Of a DNA stretch of 64,000 nt, positions 34,501 through 46,500 are shown one piece after another. The notes under the pieces are model-generated. The model was not told the DNA's origin. It made no database searches and worked only from the letters and a program-made list of their open reading frames with translations. Location of the stretch: assembly GCF_001540865.1 (NCBI RefSeq), contig NC_033622.1, positions 14,390,797-14,454,796 of the forward strand, read 5' to 3'. Every line of letters begins with the position of its first letter. Within the stretch, counting starts at the first letter, position 1. Made by a program: the position numbers and the translations under genes. Source of the DNA: Ananas comosus. Its lineage: Eukaryota; Streptophyta; Magnoliopsida; Poales; Bromeliaceae.

Positions 34501-37500
34501 AGTCAATCAATTTTCTGAAGAAAGAGGCCATATTATTAGAAAATCGTAATTTATTAGCACACTAACAATAAGTGGGAAGTAACAATGGCAGTTCTTACTT
34601 CCTATGCTTGAGAAGAGTAAAGGCTGAAGAACATTGAAATTTCTTCATGCATCATAAGAAAAAAAGATAACTGAACAGACCTGCTGACCAAATTCAAGAT
34701 CACCAATGGCTTGGACCATAGCAGCGAGCCAGTAGACATCAGAGTAGGGGTTTCCATTGTTATCATTGTACTGAGAAAAAGAAGAACATCAAACCAAAGG
34801 AAATTGTAGCACAGAAATTAGACGGAAATAAAGAGAATACGTAAACAGAAATCAAAAAGATCAATTCAAGAACATGTAACATAAAGACTTCTTACGTAGG
34901 AACAAGTTAAACAATCATAGTTTTGCCCATGCAGCATATAAAAGGCAAAACCTAACTGCTTGCCTTAGTCGTGAATAAATGATTAACACCATAAAAATCT
35001 ATACCAAAGCTGTTGACAGTTACAAGACTCACCAATATCATGAAAGAGTAAAAGGAAATCTCCAACCTTAAAACATGGTGACAACAATAGTAAATTGACT
35101 GGTGAACCATGGCCTTTTGTATCTTCCTAAACAAATTGAGATAGCTATATACATAACTTTAGGGGTGCGTTTGGTTCACACTATGAAATATTACTAGGAG
35201 TAAAAAGATATCCGAGAATCTTATTCCTATTCATTCTATTACTAAGAATGTAGTATTTCGGTATTTGGTTCGTACGGTCATATTATTTAGTCATGTTATT
35301 TAAGATTACGAAATATATACAATTAATTAATTAATTAATTAATTTAATTTTAAATAATACTATAAAAAATTTCAACATCTTTTTAGAAAAAAAAGAGAGA
35401 ATATAGGTTAGAAAGAGAGAGCATAATTAAAGAAATAGAGTCGATGTTAGAGAGAATGAGACGGTTGAGATTTTAGAAAAAGAGGGAGAGAAATAGCTTA
35501 GTTTAGAGAGAGAAAAAGAGTTTAAGTTTAGAGAGAAAAAGATAAATTTAGAGAAAGATATGAGGTTAGAGTGTAAAGAAAAATAATACCAACTAGCCGG
35601 CGGGTGAGAAGAAAGAAAGAGATTAGACATATTATAATTACTCCAATCCATTAATATAAGGATACCCACCTTCCCTCAAAGGAATGAGATTAGTACTTTG
35701 GGATGCATCTCATTCCCAAGTAAATCCAGTATTACCAACTAGATTACTTAATGCGTTTGGCCAAACACCGTCATATTTTTTTATTCCTATTGGATTACTA
35801 GGAATCTTAAAAAGATAGCACGAACCAAACGCACCCTAGAAGGGATATTATTCCAATCAAAACAATCAAATCCTTTAGTCTATCTTTTGAAGCTGTAGAT
35901 AATTTTCTTGCATTCATATTTTCTCAAGGAACAGTATTTCATCTGAAATTATGTGTTTTTACACAGGGCACACCTGCAAAGCAAATTGCTATTCCTAGCA
36001 GAAAACCCTATAATTGATGTCTCAGCAGATCAGAAGTTGATACTAGAGGATGACGCCGTATTAATTTAATTCAAAAAATATACATGTAAGTATTTCCCCA
36101 CGCCATCAGGACTGCTGCGTGACAGTGAGAAAAAGAAGCTGAAAATAGTGCACTGTGACAAGCTAATAGATTTAACAGTGAATGGTATTACAAAATTGCA
36201 GTACAGTACAAAATGGCAAAAGATAATGCATAAATTGTAACAGAAGCTAACAGCCTATCAGAAACTAGTTAGAGGCTAGCAAAAACCTTTAGCAATTGCA
36301 GGACAAACTCAATGGCTTCTCTTGGGCTTTTCTTGTCTGCTGCCCTGACCAGAGCCACGGCATGTGGTATAGCCTACAGCAAATCCAAGTCATAATGATC
36401 TTTATGAGTTTGAGCATGCAATTTATGCATTATGTCACTGCAGGAATAGCATGTAAAAAGTATGCATCTGTTGACAGCAAAAATTAATGTTTACTATAGT
36501 GTTCTCTAAAGGCACAACAACAGATAACTTTTGTTCACATGCAGCACTGACACGATAGTCAGTAAACACCAAATTAAATATACTATAATATTTAAAACCT
36601 CCTTATGTTCTTTGGAATAATTGATGCAAATAAATCCTACCTCACTGCATTACCTCAAGAACAAAATACTCTGGGACATCTCGGAAATCATTTGGCCTGT
36701 GAGTGAAGGAAATTCACTATTAAAAATAAGGCAAGATAGAGAAGTCTAAACAGACCTTAGAAATAGGATATTGCATAACATTTTAATAAGAAACAAGAGA
36801 GTTGAGGATCTTGACCTTGGTAATCCTATATCCGCATCAAATCTTCGACTCTTATAAAACTTGACCAAATGTAGTAGGCCAGCCAAATCAGTGTCCTAAA
36901 AAACGCAAGAAATTAAATGCACCTTCACATAAAATATTCTTAGTTCCAGAAATTTAATGCACCGTCACATAAAACATTCTTAGTTCCAGCAATGGAAAAG
37001 AAAACACAAGTCTACAACAGCTTGGAAACATATAGATGCTTCAAGAGAAAACTATATATCACATACAATAATTGTAAAATTCATTACCTCAGAAGCTGTT
37101 AGCGCCAGAGCATATGCTGCTTCAATTCTAACTCTCCAAAATGCCTGGAAGTAAGATGTTCATTATGAAAAGAAAAGCTAACTATATAAAAGCTCAATAT
37201 AGCAAGGCCAAGCAAAGCACCTTAGAATCATTGAGGAAATTATTTAGAGCATTGACAACAGAGAAAGAAAGTTGTGGTAGTTTCTCCAATACTGAAATTG
37301 CTTGTGACTGAGCGATGACATCCTTGTCTTTCTCCAGTTGATTAATCTGGCAAGGTATGGATAAAAACATGCCAACAAAATGAGCAAATAATAGAAAGCT
37401 AATTAATCAGAAAATGATGTCTCAAACCAAGAAGAAAATATAATAGGCTGTGGATGGTATAGACACTAAAACATGTCCTTACCCACATCTGAATAGGTTG

Positions 37501-40500
37501 ATGAAAATGAATTTCAGCAAGGTACTCCATCTCTGGGTCAATTCTGATCCACAGTAAAGGCGAATCAATGCTGCAAATGGAAAAAAAAAATGTAAATACA
37601 GCTTAAGAATAAGACAAAATTAGAAAAGAATGGTTACATGGAACAACACTACAGACCCAGTGCGATTGTCCTGAGTTAGAACAGCATCTGCATTGTCGTC
37701 GGAGCCATCAGGCTTTGAACCTTTCTTAGGTTTCTGAAAACGTTTTGCAGCTAGTTTGGAATGACACTGTATCTCCAACACTTGACAACTTTCCCCAGCC
37801 ATTGGTACAATTGGATGATCATACATCCCATCAAGTTCATGAACACGAATGCTCATCATTCCTGGCCATCCAGCATCACCTTCTTGAATCCCATCATCTG
37901 GATTACTGCCAGAAATAGAACCACTTTTTGCTGTGCAACCTCGCACAACAGCTAATTCAATCATGTTTCTCCTTTTGTTATAAGAAATTCCCATCCTTAG
38001 GAGCGAAAAAGGAAGGAGCGAAAAAGGAAAGACAAAAATGTAGCAAGTCAACAATCAACAAGTAGAAAGATGAGGGGAGACAAAGGGTCAGAGGGTGCTT
38101 TTACCTCATAACAGGACATCCACAGGATTCAACCCATCGAGGAAAAAATTCTTTTAGAAATGGACGCTCCAGATTTCCAACCTTATTGGCTAGGTGCCTG
38201 AACTGAATAAAAGGGAAAAAAGAAAAGTTTAATATCCACTTCTTGATTAATGTGATCACCAGAACTCCGATTTACTAATCCAGGAACAATAACCAATAAA
38301 TAAAATTAAATAGTTGATAAGGTAGGATCTGGTTCCTTTACAAAAGATTATTATGCTCAGTTTTGATGGAGAGAATGGAAAAGAAAGAAGAGAAGCTAGG
38401 AAAGAAAATTATATTTTCTTTCTGTTTAAAATTCAACAAGAAAAAGTGAGAGAACAGGAGAGAAAATAAAACCCTCAAATGCTGTTTTTCATTTCTCTTC
38501 TCTAAAACAACACACAAAAAGAGTGAGTTATTTTCCCTTCTTTTCTTTTTCTAATGTCCTCTCCTAATCCAAAGAGAGCATTGGTTAGGACCACATAAAG
38601 GTATTTATATGCTATTTGACCTGATCAAGTACATTTAATGTAAAAAGCTAACCAGATCTTTCTGCTTCTGGTCGACAATGGCTAGTATTTCTATTTTTTA
38701 CCAGTTCACATTAAAATGATACAGCCTAGGTAGTACTTGAATTTGTGTACCAATTTAATGTTACTCGTAGTATCACTTTTATCAAAGAACTAGACAAGTA
38801 ACATAAGGCTTAAAATAAGGCTCCTATTTTAAGCCAACTTGTATGAGTTTTGGTTGAGGAGATTGCAATACGACTGTTTTTTTTTTTAAAAAAAAATCCT
38901 TCACACAACTCTCATGATGCAAGAATGGGTAATGAAAGATATATTGTCCTTGTACAGAGATGCAATCACGCAGTCACATTATTTGTATTCACGCGAACGG
39001 AAATAATGTTGCTCCCAATTTGTAAAAAGAAACCATGGGAGTATCCGACATCTTGTTCCATCATCATTATAAGCAAACCACCAACAACAAACTACTCTTG
39101 TCTGCAACATGTGCACCATGAGAACTGAATCTATATGCCTGCTAGATTATGGTTACACCAATTTGAAGAACATCAGAGCACAAGAGCATGCTAATTGTGA
39201 AGAGAGTTCGATTTACTAACCTCCCTCGTACTAAGAGTTCTTACAGATCCAGAGGTAGGAAAAGCTCTACCCACAATCATCTGCAGAATCTGAAAGAAAC
39301 ATCACATTAAGAAATTAGGAGAGCAGGAAAGATAAAAATATCAGGAACATAACAAGAAATTAAAATTTGTGATCTATGTCAAGAATCCTGAAAAGAAATA
39401 ACCAAACAAGGATGAGGTCATTTGAAGATTGGTACAATAGGATGCAAATAAAAATATTCACTTTTCAAGAACCAAACCACGATCCAAAAATCAACAAATG
39501 TGCAAAATGACGTCAAATTGTCACTTATCAGATGATATTAAATTAAACTCACATTTGGCTCATCTCTACCATACTCTGCAACAGAGTTCATTAAATCATA
39601 TAACATAATCACCCTACTTAAAGTACAACATTGTTTTTTTTTTTCTGGCTCCAAGTTGTCTTCAATAAGCACACGTGTCAAGAAGAACCTGGTATAACAG
39701 AAAGAAACCTTCTAGCAGGTATTCAGTTAGTCCACAGAAGTACAGTCAACTTGTGACACCCCTAGAATTTGCAATATTTCTATATATGAGATATAATAAG
39801 GCTAAACCTCTTAACTCAGCTATCGCATTTTGAGCGGTGGTTAGACCCAAAAAGTTAAGAGAGTTAAGCGTGCTAGAATTAGAGCAGTCCTACAATGGAT
39901 GACCTTCTGGGAAGTGGAGTGTCACAGTTGATATCAAAAGCCAATCACCAGCCGAAATTATAAAATGAGTCTCGACTGAGCTATGGTCATACAGCAAGTG
40001 AAGCATAGCTCCCTGGCTTACCACCATTGTGGGTGGAGGGCGGTTCCCATAAGGTTGGTTGGTAAGGTTAGCAAGACTAATTTCACATTTCCTAGTGCTT
40101 GTGAGTGTGCTCGAGCCTGACGAGGACGTCGGGACTTTAAGAGTGGAGGAATATGACATCCCTAGACTTTGAATAGTCCTACATAAGATATAATAGGACT
40201 AAACCTCTTAACCCGGTTATAATATCTTGAACGGTGGCTAGACTCAAGAGGTTAAAAGAGTTGAACATGCTAGAGTTAGAGTAGTCCTAGGATGGGTGAC
40301 CCCCTGGGAAGTAGGAAGTCACACAACTTCCATAGTAGCTATGAATCTTCTTCTTAAAGAAATTTTAACATGATATGAATCATCGTGCAAGCAGAGTACT
40401 AATAAATTAAGCAGGCTACTAAATTAGTTCAACATGATAATAGCAAAAGACTAGAATTTTTCAATTGGTTCACATGGCCTTGTTTCAATCGAACCTAGAA

Positions 40501-43500
40501 GGCTAGAACCACCAGAGTCAACAAACTTCAAAGGAACTCCTGAAGGTGCAGGTACAAGATCAATCTAGATCAACAATACTAAGAAGTATAGATCCCAAGT
40601 TGCAATGCACGATTAAATGGAGTAGAAGAATGCACGAACGTCACCTTACGAAAAGAGTCTGGGCCCATTTGCTTCTCCAGCATTTGAAGAACTGCTACCT
40701 GTTATTGCAAATGTTAAACAGGAACATGGCAGAATTCCAAATTTATACTGAATTTGTGCAATCAAGGTAAAGCTTACGGCTTTCCATGAACGAATTTTTC
40801 CGTATACACCAATATTTTGAGTTCCATATAAATCACTTGAAGCAGCAGAGGAGCTTAAAGCTGTTGCACCACTGACATCAGCTCTACAAACAGCACAATT
40901 GGCCTACGCAAAATATTGCATAAATACAGGTCAATGACTGTGAGTTGTACAATGAATCTTTATTCCAACAGCATTACCAACACCATTACCGACACTGCTT
41001 TTCAAAATCAGAAAATACTGGCTAATGTTAGATTTTTAACCTTGTAAATAGTTTTCTCAAGACACAGACTTACAATTATAAAATTAACTAAGTTTTAATC
41101 CATAACCAAAAAGGAACATATCTGTTCTCTTAGTGCTCTTAGTAAAAATTAACTGCAGTATTAATGACTGGACAGGAGAACAAGCTGCTTTTTAAGTATT
41201 TCAGATTTATAAGGTACAAAATTATATGTAAAACCTAACAAATCTAGATGTTTAAGCAGTTTAAATCAAATAATTGTCGCATCAGAGGTGCTTTTCATTT
41301 GATTAATCCACCAACTTAGTGAATATTCAACTGCAGAAAGAGAATTGCTATAAAATAAAGTAGAACAATTTAATGTGTGAGAAATAAAATAGTATTCAAG
41401 GTAGAATTTCATATTAGTAGTTGAACGCATATTAATTGAACATCTCTCTTAAGAAATGAAGACAACAAACCTTGAAACGCCGATAGCGTGCCTCGTTATT
41501 TCCAAGAAAACGCTTAATAAAGTTATCAGTGAGAAAACCAGCTAAACCATCCAACAACCATTCTGCACCAAAAAAATCATACAGAATATTAATACAATGA
41601 TAACCATCTGACATTTTAACCAATAGAATAATATCCCTAAATTAAGAAAACTAACCATCATTCGGTTCCTCTGCAGTAATAAACACTCCAAACCATTGTC
41701 TAGCCAGGGAATATGCAAGTTTAATTCTCGTATCAATTGTCTGGTTGTTTAAAAGAATTAGTACCAAGAGAAAGACGATAAATATGCAGAAAGTTTAACC
41801 GTCAGACGACTTAAAATGAATGCAAGTAAATTTTAACTAAGTTAATAAGACAATTCATAGCAGAAAAAAACACAATAAGAACATGGAAGCCAGCAAAATC
41901 TTTCGGCTTGGCGATTCTACCTAGCCGAGTCTTTTCATTTATGAAAAATAAGGAGCATAGTTACAACTATTCTGCTAACCTAGGCTCATTTTGAAATTAC
42001 TTAATAGACCATTTATTCTTGTAATATAATCAAGTGTTAGTTCATAAATACAGCATGCATGTCAGCATGCAATGAAGCACAGATGCCTAAATACTTAGAC
42101 CTTGTTAACGTTAGATACAAATCCATAATAAAAAATTGAGGACATCTGATACATATATTGAACTTCAATACGGCATACTTTGAAATGAAAGACCAATTTT
42201 GCATTCAAATACAATTATTGGATAATCCAACCAACAGCATCGCTTTTGACAGTAAGCCCAAGAATGACAGATTATGGCCTCGTTTAGATACATTTCTGTC
42301 TTTATCCATCCAAACAATTCTACATGGAGTGTATCGGTGTGTGATTGATTGTTTGCAATCCAAATCAAGCAACATAATACAAAATCTTAGCACCAAGGAT
42401 TGCTGTGCCACTGGCACGGCAGTGTGCTGGGGTGCAATCGCAGCACATGCCGAGCTTTGGCAGTAGCTCTCCATTATATGTCAGCACAGTCCGCACATAG
42501 GGTCTATGCTTATCCAAACAAGTAGCACGCAGAGCAAAGGCAGGGCGTGCCAGACAATGCCCACAAGAATGGAAATTCCTGCATAGTGGTAATTATATTC
42601 ACTGATTTCCTTTTCCAAAGAAGATGAATTTGCAAGCTAACCAACAATAATTAAAAAGAGAAGTCCATCCACCAGCACAATCAATCACGTAGAATTTGAA
42701 TTTGAGAAGAACAAAAAAGGTTGTAAGTCTAAATTGAAAGATGCTTTCATTGTTTACATAAATGGGATGGTTTGTGTACTAAAAGAGCTATAAGTGGAAG
42801 CAGAAATCGCTCAGCCCAAATGGCAGTACCAACCTACCAAGCCTGACTCACTTTGAATGGAGTCAAAAAGTCAAAGCGCCAAACCACAAGAAATCCAACC
42901 ACGAAGCAGCACAAGTGCAAATAACCCAAAACTTGACCAACTTGAACATGATAAAACTGAACAACAAGAACTCGAAATTTAAATAACCAAAACCAAAGCC
43001 GCATCAAACTGCTATTGCAAATAACCTAAAACTTGACACAACTTTTGAGTATAATAAAACCAAAGACAAAAAGCCCGAAATGCAAACAACCCAAAACCAG
43101 AGCCACATGAAACTCAAACTGAGAAATAGGGGCAACTAGCAACTGGAAGAGAACGATTGTTAGAGCCTTATATAGTAATATAAAATACAAAAATAGCGAA
43201 TAAGATTATAAAGCCATTCACCTCTTATCTAACCACCGAAATGGAACTTCTTGACTTGGATACCAAAACACTCCAATTTATTACCATCTCTAAAGAAAAT
43301 ATACCTAACCAAATATATCTCAAGCTCTAAATTTTGGGAACTTCCAACTTACCTAGATTTTTTAGACAATTTCAATACTTCAGCTTGGAAATAATTCTGA
43401 TGATACTCATGAATTTTAAAATAACACAATTAAAAACAAAAAGCTTCCAAGTGTTTGCAAAAAGATAAATCACCGAAAGGAGAATTATGTGAACTCAATC

Positions 43501-46500
43501 ATTCAGAATGTCTAAGGATAATATTCATGAGAGAAGACAAACAATACATAGCGTGTAATAAAGAGAAATGGCAAACCTGATCTATAACATTTTCATCATA
43601 TAAGACATCAGAACTGAAAGTACACATGGAGGCTCCCAAGCTCACAGATGATACCGTGACTTCAGATGGGATGAAAATCTGTTTGTATGAATCAAATGGA
43701 AATGACATGGAAAGGTAATCTTCATAATAGCTGCAAAAAGAAATAAAAAGAGACACATGTAGAAGAAATAATAATGTACATAAAAAACAAAATAAAAAAT
43801 AGCAAAAGGAATGTAGACCAATCGAATAATCACTCAAGTTGCGTACCTAAACGCATTATGGAAAAACTCAACAGTGTTTTGAAGCTTTGAAAAGTTGGGA
43901 GAAAAACACATATGTGATACATTGGTATTATGCCTGTCAGGAAGGATTTTGAATGGACCGACAGCCAAAGATATCCATCCAGCATTAACTGGAGTGCTCA
44001 ACTTATAAACATATGTTTTCCTTGAAGGATCATCTTTGCTTAAAACCTGCATGAGATGGCCAGCGCAGAACAAAAGAATTCAATACCTAGCAAAATTCAA
44101 CATTAACTTTACAAGCTTCGTACTGACTGTCCCTAGCGCAAGTGGCAAAGGGCTTGATAGTTGGTACCCGAGGCTCCAAGTTCGAACCCTAGTTGATTCA
44201 CATTTACAGCTAAGTTTATTTCAAAATGAAATAAACAAAGTGGGTAGCATGCTACCTATCTCTCAAAAAAAAACTTTACAAGCTTCGCATTTTGTCATGC
44301 AATTTCTGGTGGATCGTGTGAACAGAGTCCAAAAAATGAGATTAGTCAACTTGTACATTAATCAGATTTTATCTAGAAAGAAAAAATTTACTTGCTAACA
44401 CAACAGAATAATAGCAACAAAGATATGGTTATCTAACCTTCATAATTCAATTTAATTTTAAACGCTGCATGCCCAAATAGAAAAGAAAAAAAGAATAGAT
44501 GATACAAAAATTTAATATTCTCTGCTTTCTGTTATTCCGTTGACAAACCACCAAAGATAACTACACCTAAAAGATTCTGTACCAAGACAACCTATCACAT
44601 CCCTGAAGTGGTAAACAAATAGATTCCATAACCTTTTTCCATGATTCTATCCTTGTAATGTGAAATGGTTGTTTCTGATAACCTAATGGAAAAAGTATGC
44701 TCCGACACCAACGATTATATGGATCCAGGATAGTTAAATTTAATAATATAATGCTTCCATAAAGATAGTATGGTACCAAAATATCAATTGTATCTGTGAT
44801 TTTTCTCATGTTTGAAAGGAGATTGAAGTTCAAATCCTCTAATATATAACTGGTAGAACAAGATGTGTGGCATACCATACATACATACAGGTTAAAACAA
44901 TATACGGCCTTCGGAATATCCTGTAAACATTAAAGTTGTATACCTGATAAAGTAAGCGACCGTTGCTGACAGCCACATAATTAGTGTTAACTGTAAACTC
45001 CATATCAAAGCTGTGCAATTAAAAATAACACAATTGATTAATCTCAGAAGACATGCAGATAAGAATAACTATAAATTTATCATGGAATAGGTTCATTGAC
45101 TGGTAATGTATAGAAAGTGCTACTTACGAGCAACGTTGCTCAATGCTATCCATGCAAGGGAACCAGCAATGAGCTCGTCTTATCTGATTATCAGTATATA
45201 ACAAACTGTTTCCAAAATGGATGCCGGTTTCTGCTCTCTCTAACCAATAATCAATGTGGACCAACTTGACATTCTGAAGCAAAAAGTAACCAACATGTAC
45301 GAGTGAGTGAAAACAGAGAATCTTAGTTTGCAGAATTGAAGACTTCAATATAAAGCTAAGAAAGACATTGGCATACTAGATTGTTACCTTTTCTTCCAAG
45401 AAACCATTGCAGCCATTAACAATCTGTTCCTCAGAAGAATTTTGAACTATATTTCCGTCATTTTCCTGGCCACCTTGTTCGCTGGTTGATTTTGTAGATC
45501 TATTACATAATATAATGAGATTGGGTACAATTTCCCTACTAAGAGATGAAAGGTATGCTAAGCATGCCGCATCAGCAGCTGACTTGGAACATGATACAGA
45601 AGACCATCTCTCATCGTCAAGAACTTGACAATGTGGAAAGTGTTCAAACTGGGCTGATTCCCCATCAACAGACACAGCTCTAATCGTCATATTGTCAGCA
45701 TGCAATGCTATACGCTCACCCTTTGGTAGAAGAATTTTCAAATCAGTGCACCTTGATGTTTTAATAAGATTGAGGAGTACAGTCAGCCAATATAAAATAT
45801 TGATAGTAAGTAAACGAAAGACACAATTAGGGAACCTTTAACTAGACCAATAAATTGCAGCAATTACCAAGGTTATATGAAAATGCAAATAGGCTAGTCT
45901 TCATTAGGAGGAACCACATGGTTGCTTTTAGGATAAGAAGTCCACAATAAGTTTTACTGAGCTGCATAAAACAGCATCTCTATGAATGAGGACCAAGGGA
46001 TACATACCCTATTTCAGAGACAAGATCACCAACTGAAGCATAAATAAGATAATACAGATTAAAATATACAGTGCTGCAATTACCATAACATCACTACCGT
46101 TTAAATCAAAAAAAAAAAAAAACTGTACTAAAATCAACACATAGTTTGTCGTAGTTCTCATTCTTAAATTGATACAAGGCATTGCAAATTAGTATATGTT
46201 TAACTTACATAGACGAAAGTAGTGAGAAAGGTCAGTGTAAAAAGTACTAGTAACATTAATGTTTGAAGAACTCAATCCTGCATTACAATGGTAGAAGGAA
46301 AGACATTTCTTCTTCCAAGCAACCAAATAGATATGAATATGATTCAATGTGCTCTTCTAAGATTGAAGTAGCTGAGATGGAATGAAAGTTTCGAGAAAGA
46401 CAACACAAGAATAGAAAATGATTACTACAAGTAGACCTAAGAATCTTAATATTGATTAGCCATACAAATTTGCCACCTTTTGCGTTTCAAGTTTGCACAA

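Noticed and set aside
39853..40313. 5S rRNA genes
   Set aside because: Only the 3' half of 5S is present in each copy and both sit inside LTRs with a 5-bp duplication, so they are part of a TRIM element rather than functional rRNA genes.
42250..42560. GC-richer patch in TAF2 intron 6 as a missed exon
   Set aside because: Exons 6 and 7 join in phase 0 with continuous family sequence, and the patch has no usable splice sites in frame. It may be an old transposon fragment.
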